Source: UBA7328 sp002471345 (GTDB lineage: Bacteria; Bacteroidota; Bacteroidia; Chitinophagales; Saprospiraceae). From it: a stretch of 42,693 bases of DNA. Both the position numbers and the translations under genes were made by a program. Below the pieces are notes generated by a model that saw nothing but the letters and a program-made list of their open reading frames with translations, was not told the DNA's origin and did no database searches. Shown here piece by piece: positions 35,506-42,693 of this stretch (positions are counted from its first letter, which is position 1; each line of letters begins with the position of its first letter). Location: assembly GCA_964011275.1 (NCBI GenBank), contig CAXGOB010000045.1:1-42693 (forward strand), in the 5' to 3' direction.

Positions 35506-36354
35506 TCAAAATCTCATGATTTTACCCACCATACGATCTAACATACGATCAGGAAGTAGATTTGGTATGAAATAGTTTTGAAAGTAACCTTTGAGCATTG
35601 TGTACCTGGTTTTAGGTCTACTGGAATTGTATATTTTCATTATTCTATCGGCTATAACTTTCGGCTCGAGGCCATTGGGGCCGGTCTTCATCATTATTTT
35701 TGAATAACGTTCTAGAGGTTTCTTATAGAGACTGTCACTATAATCTGCTGTATTTATCCCTTTATCCCAAATGGGTGTTTTTACAGGACCTGGCCCTACG
35801 ATAACCACGTCAATGCCAAATGGGAGCAACTCTCTTCTTAGAGAATGGGAATACCCTTCTACAGCATGCTTTGACGCTACATAAGCACCTACAAATGGAA
35901 ACGCAATCTTACCATTGACAGAGCTGATATTAATGATCTTGCCTGCTTCGAATGGACTATCCTTCTGAGCTCCTAATAATGGCAATAAACTTTTAGTGAC
36001 TTTTATCAGTCCGATTACATTTACATCAAAATGATATTGTATTTGCTCAATGCTTTGATCCAATAATGGCCCTGCTTGTGCTATTCCGGCATTATTGACC
36101 AGACACGAAAGTCCATCCTTTCCAATTTCAGCTGTAAGTTGATCTGCTATGCGATCAATAGCTGCATGATCAGTTACATCAGCGATAAGAGGAGTGAACT
36201 TTTCTCCAAATTCATTTTTCAATTTTTTTGCATCTTTTACAGATCTCACCATACCATATACATGGCATTCTTCATTAAGAAATGCCTCCACAGCAGAGTA
36301 ACCTATACCTGTGGACGCACCTGTGACAACTACGTTCCTATTTTTTATTTTCAT
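35506..36354 (-). CDS. SDR family NAD(P)-dependent oxidoreductase
   Basis: A classical short-chain dehydrogenase of 282 residues: TGASTGIG (11-18), LVNNAGIAQAGP, INISSVNGK with the catalytic Ser, YVASK (YxxxK) and GPGPVKTPIW. The C-terminal ~80 residues (KPLERYSKIMMK, DRIMKIYNSSRPKTRYTML) resemble the retinol-dehydrogenase-like branch, which often acts on lipid or steroid-type hydroxy/keto groups. An adjacent acyltransferase gene 67 bases downstream is consistent with lipid metabolism. Probably cytosolic. Substrate not deducible. Confidence 0.87.
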   Translation of the reverse strand: MKIKNRNVVVTGASTGIGYSAVEAFLNEECHVYGMVRSVKDAKKLKNEFGEKFTPLIADVTDHAAIDRIADQLTAEIGKDGLSCLVNNAGIAQAGPLLDQSIEQIQYHFDVNVIGLIKVTKSLLPLLGAQKDSPFEAGKIINISSVNGKIAFPFVGAYVASKHAVEGYSHSLRRELLPFGIDVVIVGPGPVKTPIWDKGINTADYSDSLYKKPLERYSKIMMKTGPNGLEPKVIADRIMKIYNSSRPKTRYTMLKGYFQNYFIPNLLPDRMLDRMVGKIMRF

Positions 36355-36711
36355 TTATGAAATTTTACTTTTTTATTGTCCAATTGAAACTAAAACAAAA
36401 GAAAATGAATAATTTATATTAATAGTTCATGATGGCATGATTAAGATTTTTATAAATGACTTGATATCTAACTTCTTTCAGGTCATTTTTTAATCTATCA
36501 ATCGTGCTTTATCCATTTGTGTCATCTGCTCTAATTAGATTGCCTATCGGTAGGCATTGACGAAAGATAATCAGAAACTGAGAATATCAGCTCTTCATGG
36601 TTAGATGAGATTATCCAATGATAATTTATTAATTGATATGAATATTTGGTTTGTTCTAAAGGTGAATAAGATATTCTAAATCAATTATGCCAATCTTTGC
36701 CTCATATTCTT
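36355..36711. other. Intergenic stretch with a relic cyclase-like start and an inverted repeat
   Basis: The minus-strand ATG at 36557 is preceded by a 23-base leader (36558 on) nearly identical to that of the cyclase gene at 41573; translation gives MPTDRQSN and stops. TGCCTA-TCGG-TAGGCA (36541-36556) overlaps this ATG. No other gene is seen; the region also should contain the SDR promoter. Confidence 0.4.
36541..36556. promoter_or_regulatory. Inverted repeat, candidate TetR-type operator
   Basis: TGCCTA-TCGG-TAGGCA is a perfect 6-bp inverted repeat, similar in style to TetR-family operators, 187 bases upstream of the SDR gene. It might instead be chance within a relic coding start. No regulator gene of that family is in the window. 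Confidence 0.3.
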
Positions 36712-38838
36712 TCATTGATAATATTGCATTCTTTTTCTTATTTCAATGAACCGACGATCATCATATAAACTTTGAAATATTGGATCTAAGTTCATCATAA
36801 GAGCCATTCCCCAATTGTTAGATTTAAATGCCTTCTCAAGGTAATCTAGGGCTATTTTATTTTCTCCTCTTGCTACATATACTGTAGCAATATATAAGTT
36901 AATGTGGTGTTCCCCTTTATAATCACGATCCATTAATTCTTGAAGAAATTTGTCTGAATTCAATCTATCTCCTTTTTGGTAGTATGTGTTGGATAAGTAG
37001 GCCACATTGAGTGAAATCGGGAGTTCGCTTTCGCGATAAGTGTTGAGTAATTGATCTAATGCTAGATCATACTCATTTGTGTGGTAGTAGTTCCATCCTA
37101 AAAACGTTTTGAACATAGAAATCGGAGCAATTTTAGCAGCATTGGAATAATAGATTTGAGCTTCTTCGTACAATCCTTTCTTCATGAGCACATTTGCAGC
37201 ATCCCATTCTAAGAAAACATTTCCAGGATCAAGTTTTCTTGCCAATTCAATTACGTCAGTTGCTGGTTCAATAAAGTCCAAGGCAATATAAGTAGATACA
37301 GCGACGCACATACAATAATTAGTAGGCACGACAGGCCAAGAGTTTATTTCAAGGGCGAGATCTACATCTTTCTTTGCATCTCTTAGTGAGTTATCCATAA
37401 AAGCCTTTTGATGAGCTCTTACTAAAAATATATCCGAATTAGAAGAATCCAGTTCCAAAGACTTTTTGATAATTGGAGTTACTAATGCATTTAATTCCTT
37501 TATTGGTTTATTGATATGCCCATCAAACCATGGATTAGTGGAAAGTTGATAAGCCCAGGCTAGAAAAGTATGGGCCTGTGCATAGTTAGGATCTATTTTT
37601 ATAACTTCTTCTAAAGCTTCAATGCTTCTTCTAAAGCCTTCCTTATTTAATTTGTAAAACTCTGATCGTGCTAATAGAAACAGTCGATATGCCTCACCAC
37701 TTGTGGTATTAACACTATTAATAATGGATTTTTCGTCATTGGATAGTTCCACATTCAAGCTTTTTGCTACCTGTTTAGCAATTGTTATTTGAATATTAGG
37801 GGCGTCATCCATTTTTTCATTAAAAGTGCTGCTCCAAACTCTTTTATTATTCTCTTTAGTATCTATTAATTCCAATGACAACCTTACACTATCCCCTGAA
37901 CTAAATATTCTTGAAGTACCTGAGATTAGATAACGACAATTGAGTTCTTTTGAGATTTGATCATTAGTTTTAGTTGTTTGTTTATATCTAATTGTTGTGG
38001 TAAAAGCGGTCAAATTTAGTACCCGAATTTGAGATAATTTATCTATTATTTCATTTGTTACTCCATCCGAGAAATATTCTAGATTCTCATCTTTCGAGTT
38101 AAGATTTAAAAATGGAAGGACTGCAATGTTTTTATCATCCTGTGATTTGGAAACATTTTCTTTTAACTCATCAGATGGGGATTCAGTGAGTGCAATATCG
38201 AATATAGAGTATGATAGAGCGGCAAGTAATATTAATACAATCATTACTTTCCATAGTGTCCAGTTTCGATTCTTTTCCTCGAAGCGTTGACCTTTACCCT
38301 TTATGTCTATGGATTTTGGAACTATTAGGCCCTTATTAGCCAGAGCCAATACTTCCAATGGTTCTTCAACATTCTTAAATTCATAGGGCCCCAACGATTT
38401 AAAATCAAAAGCCTCTTGATTCTTAACTCTATCCATAGCAGTTTTGGAAAGAAGCACTGCACCTGCTATGCCCATGGATTCCACTCGTGAAGCGATATTC
38501 ACACCATTTCCAAAGATATCATTATCCTTATGCACCACTTCTCCCACATGAATTCCTATTCTAAGTGGAACAGCTATTCCCTTTCCAAAAGCCAATTGCA
38601 TCTGATAAGCACAATTCACTGCATCCACAGTACTTTCAAAGAGTATCAAACTCCCATCTCCATAAGATTTAATAATCTGCCCTTTGTGTTCCTTGACCTT
38701 AGCCGTAGTTACTTCTTGAAAGCGATTGAGGATGGACATGGTTTTGTTTTCCCCCTGCTGCATAAGGGCGGTGTAGCCTACTATATCAGCAAATAGAATG
38801 GCTGCTAATTTCCGTTTAGAAGAGCTTTCTGAAGGCAT
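36712..38838 (-). CDS. Adenylate cyclase / TolB-like / TPR membrane protein
   Basis: Residues ~8-165 are a class III nucleotide cyclase: metal aspartates D18 (FADIVGYT) and D61 (YGDG), adenine-selecting K57 (KSYGD) and D107 (NDIFGNG), and transition-state N114 and R118 (NIASR). With all of these present it should make cAMP from ATP. One membrane helix follows (~196-215, WKVMIVLILLAALSYSIFDI), then a TolB-like N-terminal domain (IAVLPFLNLNSKDENLEYFSDGVTNEIIDKL) outside the cytoplasm, then TPR-like repeats to the end. Over the first 120 residues it is ~80% identical to the paralogue at 39228, but the TPR halves differ. It probably couples an external or periplasmic signal to cAMP. Confidence 0.9.
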   Translation of the reverse strand: MPSESSSKRKLAAILFADIVGYTALMQQGENKTMSILNRFQEVTTAKVKEHKGQIIKSYGDGSLILFESTVDAVNCAYQMQLAFGKGIAVPLRIGIHVGEVVHKDNDIFGNGVNIASRVESMGIAGAVLLSKTAMDRVKNQEAFDFKSLGPYEFKNVEEPLEVLALANKGLIVPKSIDIKGKGQRFEEKNRNWTLWKVMIVLILLAALSYSIFDIALTESPSDELKENVSKSQDDKNIAVLPFLNLNSKDENLEYFSDGVTNEIIDKLSQIRVLNLTAFTTTIRYKQTTKTNDQISKELNCRYLISGTSRIFSSGDSVRLSLELIDTKENNKRVWSSTFNEKMDDAPNIQITIAKQVAKSLNVELSNDEKSIINSVNTTSGEAYRLFLLARSEFYKLNKEGFRRSIEALEEVIKIDPNYAQAHTFLAWAYQLSTNPWFDGHINKPIKELNALVTPIIKKSLELDSSNSDIFLVRAHQKAFMDNSLRDAKKDVDLALEINSWPVVPTNYCMCVAVSTYIALDFIEPATDVIELARKLDPGNVFLEWDAANVLMKKGLYEEAQIYYSNAAKIAPISMFKTFLGWNYYHTNEYDLALDQLLNTYRESELPISLNVAYLSNTYYQKGDRLNSDKFLQELMDRDYKGEHHINLYIATVYVARGENKIALDYLEKAFKSNNWGMALMMNLDPIFQSLYDDRRFIEIRKRMQYYQ

Positions 38839-39227
38839 CGATGTAAGATATGGATTTTCTTCATATGCTTAAATATTCATCTCAACAGTCTGCTTTTTAA
38901 TGTGTGATAAGAGAAAGGAGGTAAGATTGAAAAAGGAAATTTTAAGTTGAAGGATATAAATAAAATGGGCCAAAAAAAAGCACACAATTTTCATTGCATG
39001 CTATTTTTTACTTGGTATAGTAGGGTAAAACTAATTTTAAATCGCCTCAACATTTTGAGGGAATAAATGGTAATTTTTTTGGTAATAATTTTTGTATCTA
39101 AGTACGGCTAATAGACAAATGAAAAAAGGAGATACCCCTATCTCATGTAAAGGATCATTGCCAAAATGTAAGATACTTTGCTTTTTTGATACAAATAATC
39201 GTAATTCTGAACATTTAAACGGTTAGA
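38839..39227. other. Intergenic stretch between the two cyclase genes
   Basis: 389 AT-rich bases. Next to the ATG at 38838 is ATATCTT-acatcg, the diverged form of the TATCTTW-N5-ATG element. Two weak hairpins (CCTCAA-catt-TTGAGG; GAGATA-cccc-TATCTC) lack T-runs. A 34-codon plus-strand frame (from 39120) is unconvincing. No gene recognised. Confidence 0.45.
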
Positions 39228-41573
39228 TCAGCCCTTTATCCTAACCATCTCTTGAAACTCTGGGTCACTAAATAAAGGCTCTAAAAAATTTTGATATTTC
39301 CAAAATGTAGGCCACTGCCCGTAATCTAGGGATTCATTTAATGCTTTCAGCGCTTCTTTATTATTCCCCATAGCACCAAGGACTGTTGCAGTACGACGTA
39401 TGTTTCTTCCCAACCAAAAAGGTGAGGTATTTTCAGAAGAGCGTAAATTTTCTATTATTTCATTCATTTTGCTTAATTGATGAGCGGCTTCGTCTTTCTT
39501 ACTCATCAGGCTGTAGCAAACACCCAATCTTTCATATTTATTCATGAGCCGCCCTTTTCGTTGAGGATCTTCTTCTTCATCTTCCCAATAATCGATGGCA
39601 CCTTCGATGTCGTTATTATAAAAGGATACCCAGCCCATATTAAAATCATAGTTTTCAGCCTCATTATTGTTGTCAGCCCATTCTTTCAGCTTTTTGGTAT
39701 ATTCTCCGAGTAATTCTTTTTTGTTCAGGAGGTATAACTCGCTACATATGCCACGAAGTAACCAATCAGATTCTCTGGCAATGCCACCTCTATTATAAAA
39801 ACCTTCCTCCACAATATTATCATAGGAAGTTTTTAATGCTGATGTACTATCCATTCTTATTAAACTATATAAATGATTTCTGGCAAGACCATCCATCATC
39901 TTAGGGAAAGGGTAGTTTTTGAATACTTCTGTAACTTTTTCATAATCTTCCAATAAATAATACCCATCTGCTAACACGATCTCTCTCCATGCAAAGTCAT
40001 CATTCATAGATCTATATTTCTGATCGAAATCTTCCAGAATATTTACTAATTTTCTAGGCATATTGGCTCTTAGATAAAGCAGGCCAGCATTGTAATTTCC
40101 ATTATCATAACTTTTATCCATTTCATACATCCTGGCATTCAGTTCTGCCGCTTTCACATATTCATTATTTTTTGATGCCTTGATAGCCCCTAATCGCAAT
40201 TCTTCCCATTCTGTTAAGGATGGATTTAGTTCGTCTATTAATTGTATGATCGAGTCCTGCAGAGGATCAGATCTCTGAGGTCCAGGATTGCCATAAAACA
40301 CTGCAAGCTTTAGTAATGGGGCATAGAAATTTGGATCAAGAGTATAAGATTCAATTAACAATTGTTCGATCTCAGTTCTTAATTCATGATCTCCCCAAAT
40401 GTGATCTACTTTCAAATATTTTTGATACGCTTCATATTTGGGAGGATTAGATGCAAATCTGTTTTGTTTGCGGACTGACCAGTATCCTAGAACCTTTTGA
40501 GTTAACTCTTTCAAAAGGTCCATCATTTTTCCTTTAGGACCTTGGATAGGTGAAAGAGCATGAAGTACTTCATTGTTTTCAGTGTCTACTACATTGGCAT
40601 GTATGATAATTTGATCTTCTTGTAGATAATATCTTCCTTGTACTAAGACTCCAACTCCCGTTTTTTTGCCAAAGTCAGATAATGCCGCCCCTCCAATACC
40701 AGCTAGCTGCACCTGATTTTGAATATTAGCAGCACTGATCACATTTGCTTCCCCAGTCTCCATTAAACCCTGCGTGATCCAGTCAGAAACCATTGTGCCA
40801 AACTCTTCAAGCTCTTCACTTCTGGTTTTATTCTCAAAAACCATCACAGCTACTCGTTTGTCTCTGATCTCTTGGGGTAGAGTAGCTCTAGGTTCTAATG
40901 ATAGAGTTTCATTGAGATTAAAACTTTGATCAGAAAAAAAATTCATAAATCCTATAACACCAATCGCAAAAAGAGCAATAATGCCAGGGATAAGCCATTT
41001 GGTTTTAGAAGGTTTAGGAGTTTGAATCTTACCCTTCATCTGATCCTTTCTCGGTACAGAGAACCCCTCATTGGCTAAGGCAAAAATTTCTATAGGTTCT
41101 TCAACATTTTTGAATTGGTATGAACCTAAAGATTGAGTAAGTAAAGTCTCTTGATTTTTAATACGTTTCTGTACATCGGCAGACATCAGCACGGATCCAG
41201 CCACTCCCATCGACTCCACTCGTGAAGCGATATTCACACCATTGCCAAAAACGTCATTCTCTTTTCTTACCACTTCACCTACATGAATACCGATGCGAAG
41301 AGGAACATATATTTCTTCTCTAAATGCCAATTGAATTTCATTTGCACAATTCACCGCATCTACAGTACTATCGAATAAAATTAGACTGCCATCGCCATAA
41401 GTTTTAATGATTTCTCCTTGGTGCTCTTTGACTTTGGCTGTAGTTACATTCTGGAATCGATTTAGAATGGACATAGCCTTGTCTTCGCCTTGCTGCATCA
41501 GCGCTGTGTAACCCACTATGTCAGCGAAGAGTATTGCGGCTAGTTTTCGAATTGATTTGTTTTCAGAGGACAT
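39228..41573 (-). CDS. Adenylate cyclase / TolB-like / TPR membrane protein, second paralogue
   Basis: 781 residues with the same order as its neighbour: cyclase domain (~8-165) with D18, K57, D61, D107, N114 and R118 all kept; a membrane helix (~195-213, WLIPGIIALFAIGVIGFMNFF); a TolB-like domain (VAVMVFENKTRSEELEEFGTMVSDWITQGL); and a long TPR-like helical region. The C-terminal half is unrelated at sequence level to that of the paralogue, so the sensor part was exchanged or diverged fast while the cyclase stayed conserved. Expected to produce cAMP at the inner membrane. It lies divergent from a Crp/Fnr regulator gene across a 228-base gap. Confidence 0.9.
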   Translation of the reverse strand: MSSENKSIRKLAAILFADIVGYTALMQQGEDKAMSILNRFQNVTTAKVKEHQGEIIKTYGDGSLILFDSTVDAVNCANEIQLAFREEIYVPLRIGIHVGEVVRKENDVFGNGVNIASRVESMGVAGSVLMSADVQKRIKNQETLLTQSLGSYQFKNVEEPIEIFALANEGFSVPRKDQMKGKIQTPKPSKTKWLIPGIIALFAIGVIGFMNFFSDQSFNLNETLSLEPRATLPQEIRDKRVAVMVFENKTRSEELEEFGTMVSDWITQGLMETGEANVISAANIQNQVQLAGIGGAALSDFGKKTGVGVLVQGRYYLQEDQIIIHANVVDTENNEVLHALSPIQGPKGKMMDLLKELTQKVLGYWSVRKQNRFASNPPKYEAYQKYLKVDHIWGDHELRTEIEQLLIESYTLDPNFYAPLLKLAVFYGNPGPQRSDPLQDSIIQLIDELNPSLTEWEELRLGAIKASKNNEYVKAAELNARMYEMDKSYDNGNYNAGLLYLRANMPRKLVNILEDFDQKYRSMNDDFAWREIVLADGYYLLEDYEKVTEVFKNYPFPKMMDGLARNHLYSLIRMDSTSALKTSYDNIVEEGFYNRGGIARESDWLLRGICSELYLLNKKELLGEYTKKLKEWADNNNEAENYDFNMGWVSFYNNDIEGAIDYWEDEEEDPQRKGRLMNKYERLGVCYSLMSKKDEAAHQLSKMNEIIENLRSSENTSPFWLGRNIRRTATVLGAMGNNKEALKALNESLDYGQWPTFWKYQNFLEPLFSDPEFQEMVRIKG

Positions 41574-41588
41574 TGATTAAAGATAATC
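41574..41588 (-). promoter_or_regulatory. TATCTTT-N5-ATG element before the cyclase gene
   Basis: On the minus strand TATCTTT sits five bases before the ATG at 41573; 21 of 23 bases of this leader recur before the relic start at 36557. Possible -7 box giving a leaderless transcript. An ATTG lies 22 bases further upstream. Confidence 0.4.
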
Positions 41589-41801
41589 AGAAATGATCAT
41601 ATAAAGACAATTCCGTATGATTCTGTAATTTACAAGAACAACACAATTGGAAATATGTGCAAGGCAAGTCTATTGAAAAGTCACTTTGGCTTTGTCTATG
41701 TTACATAAGCCCTTAAGGCTCTATTTATAAAAAATATATGAGGGCTGAAACCATCATATATAAAATGTTGGCATGGGTATTATAATGTATATCAATAATA
41801 T

Positions 41802-42329
41802 ATGAGTTTTAAAGTAGATGAATTTTTAAAATCGGGTTGCTCAATTAGCTACAAAAGAAATGAACATTTAATAGAGCATGGTGATATTTCACGTCGCGTT
41901 TATGTCGTGCTCGAAGGAATAGTAAGACACTATGTAGTCGATTATTTAGGAAATGAAAAGACCATTAGGATATCTCAAGAAAATGACTTTTTTTATTCTT
42001 CAAATGTCAGTTATTGGAGTGGGACACCTTCATACATTAACAGTCAAGCATTACTAAATTCGAGGTTGCTTTATTGGACTAAAGATGATTTAGACTATTT
42101 GAGTTCGACTGATCCAGAATTTGTGTTATTTGAGAAAGAAAAACTTAAGGATTTTATCATTGAGAAACATAAAAAGGAGATATCTAGAATCACTAAAAAT
42201 GCAAAAGACAGATTGATTGAGTTTAATGAAGAAAATATTAATTTATTCAATAGGATTCCTCATCATATTATTGCTTCATATCTAGATATGACTCCAGAAA
42301 CTTTGTCCCGATTAAGGGCTCAATTGTGA
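41802..42329 (+). CDS. Crp/Fnr family transcription regulator
   Basis: The 175-residue protein has a cyclic-nucleotide-binding-like beta-roll (residues ~10-110, ISYKRNEHLIEHGDISRRVYVVLEGIVRHYV) and a C-terminal winged-helix DNA-binding end (NLFNRIPHHIIASYLDMTPETLSRLRAQ). The phosphate-binding motif of true cAMP receptors (GE...RSA) is missing: the corresponding stretch reads SQENDFFYSSNVSYW. It is therefore probably not a classic cAMP sensor, despite lying beside two adenylate cyclases. Size and layout match the short Crp/Fnr group of Bacteroidota. It is divergent from the cyclase gene and 84 bases ahead of the head-GIN lipoprotein gene. Confidence 0.88.
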   Translation: MSFKVDEFLKSGCSISYKRNEHLIEHGDISRRVYVVLEGIVRHYVVDYLGNEKTIRISQENDFFYSSNVSYWSGTPSYINSQALLNSRLLYWTKDDLDYLSSTDPEFVLFEKEKLKDFIIEKHKKEISRITKNAKDRLIEFNEENINLFNRIPHHIIASYLDMTPETLSRLRAQL

Positions 42330-42413
42330 ATTTTTGAATTCTTGATATAGATCAACGCAATGCAATTCCTTTCATTCTAATTTTGAAATATTCATCATTA
42401 AAAAGAAATTAAA

Positions 42414-42671
42414 ATGAAAATGGTAGTATTGATTTTAGTCATAATGTCCACATTGATGGCATGCTCAGAAGATAAGTTTGTTGGGTCCGATGATACCATG
42501 TCTGAAATCAGAAATGTAGATTACTTAAATGAAGTCTCAAGTGAAGGCACATTTGAGGTCACCATTATAAAAGGGGAGGAGCAATCAATTGAAATTGTGG
42601 CGAATAGTAACATTATACACTTGGTAAAAACTGATGAAGTTGTAGCCTTGCGTAAAAATAAGACAGTTTAA
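42414..42671 (+). CDS. Head-GIN (DUF2807) lipoprotein, apparently truncated
   Basis: The first 17 residues end in a lipobox (LMAC, Cys17). The remainder matches the start of head-GIN/DUF2807 domains (SSEGTFEVTIIKGEEQSIEIVAN...IHLVKTDEV). Family members are usually 200 residues or more; this frame ends after 85 residues at a TAA. The adjoining frame continues openly as FKNELNLN, which fits the expected next strand of the domain, so a frameshift in the A-rich stretch before 42671 is likely, or a natural truncation. A 10-bp inverted repeat directly at the stop complicates this. Its function in the envelope is unknown. Confidence 0.7.
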   Translation: MKMVVLILVIMSTLMACSEDKFVGSDDTMSEIRNVDYLNEVSSEGTFEVTIIKGEEQSIEIVANSNIIHLVKTDEVVALRKNKTV

Positions 42672-42693
42672 AAATGAATTAAATTTAAACTGT
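42663..42693. terminator. AT-rich inverted repeat at the right edge
   Basis: ACAGTTTAAA (42663-42672) pairs perfectly with TTTAAACTGT (42684-42693) around an 11-base spacer, right at the stop of the lipoprotein frame. It may be a terminator stem, but its T-run, if any, lies beyond the window. Confidence 0.3.

Noticed and set aside
39120..39224. 34-codon plus-strand frame with an ATG
   Set aside because: No signal peptide, helix or known motif and no promoter-like box; expected by chance in a 389-base gap.
38839..39227. Two short hairpins between the cyclase genes
   Set aside because: Six-base stems without T-runs; too weak to call terminators.
36712..42329. A classic cAMP-CRP regulatory pair formed by the cyclases and the neighbouring Crp/Fnr protein
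   Set aside because: The regulator lacks the cAMP phosphate-binding motif, so adjacency alone is not enough.
30000..42693. Mobile element or genomic island as the cause of the duplicated relics
   Set aside because: No integrase, transposase, terminal repeats or tRNA gene was seen; local duplication and decay suffices.
1..42693. CRISPR arrays, rRNA or tRNA genes
   Set aside because: No regularly spaced short repeats and no recognisable cloverleaf or rRNA motifs were found by eye in the gaps.

Overview
The window is low-GC and looks like a chromosomal segment of a Bacteroidota bacterium, by inference a marine or environmental lineage close to Saprospiria. The evidence is two type IX secretion (T9SS) sorting domains: a CHU_C type B domain at 1-1534 and a type A domain at the end of 13144. 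Families common in this phylum also occur: WbqC, DUF2911, DUF1343/NamZ, FISUMP, head-GIN/DUF2807 and BNR-repeat 'glycosyl hydrolase'. Promoter-like TAnnTTTG boxes lie upstream of several genes. I saw no rRNA, tRNA, CRISPR, integrase or insertion sequence.

Layout. 0-7 kb holds the end of a secreted IgGFc-binding/PKD/CHU_C protein, a decayed small exported-protein gene (1622-1963), a CHAP amidase, ffh (SRP GTPase), a TANGO2/NRDE protein, an MDR oxidoreductase and a fatty acid desaturase. 7-10.5 kb is a tight minus-strand operon: WbqC, a dynamin-like GTPase (overlapping stop/start) and an outer-membrane protein. 10.6-13.1 kb encodes a secreted protein of six tandem ~82-residue domains that match the von Hippel-Lindau (VHL) beta domain in residue spacing. 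Its frame is broken by a single TAA inside repeat 5. 13.2-19.1 kb holds a 44-residue membrane protein, a PIF1-like helicase, pckA, a degenerate DnaQ plus GIY-YIG fusion and a NamZ-type exo-muramidase. 19.1-30 kb holds an HhH outer-membrane protein, a type II glutamine synthetase, a large BNR protein, a FISUMP protein, a DUF2911 protein and an amidohydrolase lipoprotein.

30-42.7 kb is mostly minus strand. A threonine-to-glycine operon (98-residue ORF, tdh, kbl) is followed upstream by a Tat-signal class V aminotransferase-fold protein, a DUF374 acyltransferase, an SDR and two paralogous adenylate cyclase/TolB/TPR membrane proteins. A divergent Crp/Fnr regulator and a short head-GIN lipoprotein finish the window.

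The most interesting results are (1) the VHL-like tandem repeats, in which repeats 2 and 5 keep the positions of the hydroxyproline pocket; (2) gene birth and decay in the 30-42 kb region, where a relic of the aminotransferase tail lies downstream of kbl, a relic of a cyclase N-terminus overlaps the aminotransferase start, and another cyclase-like start/leader lies at 36557; and (3) a TATCTTW-N5-ATG element in front of four starts in this cluster, suggesting a shared, possibly leaderless promoter. All functional statements come from motif reading by eye; no database search was run.
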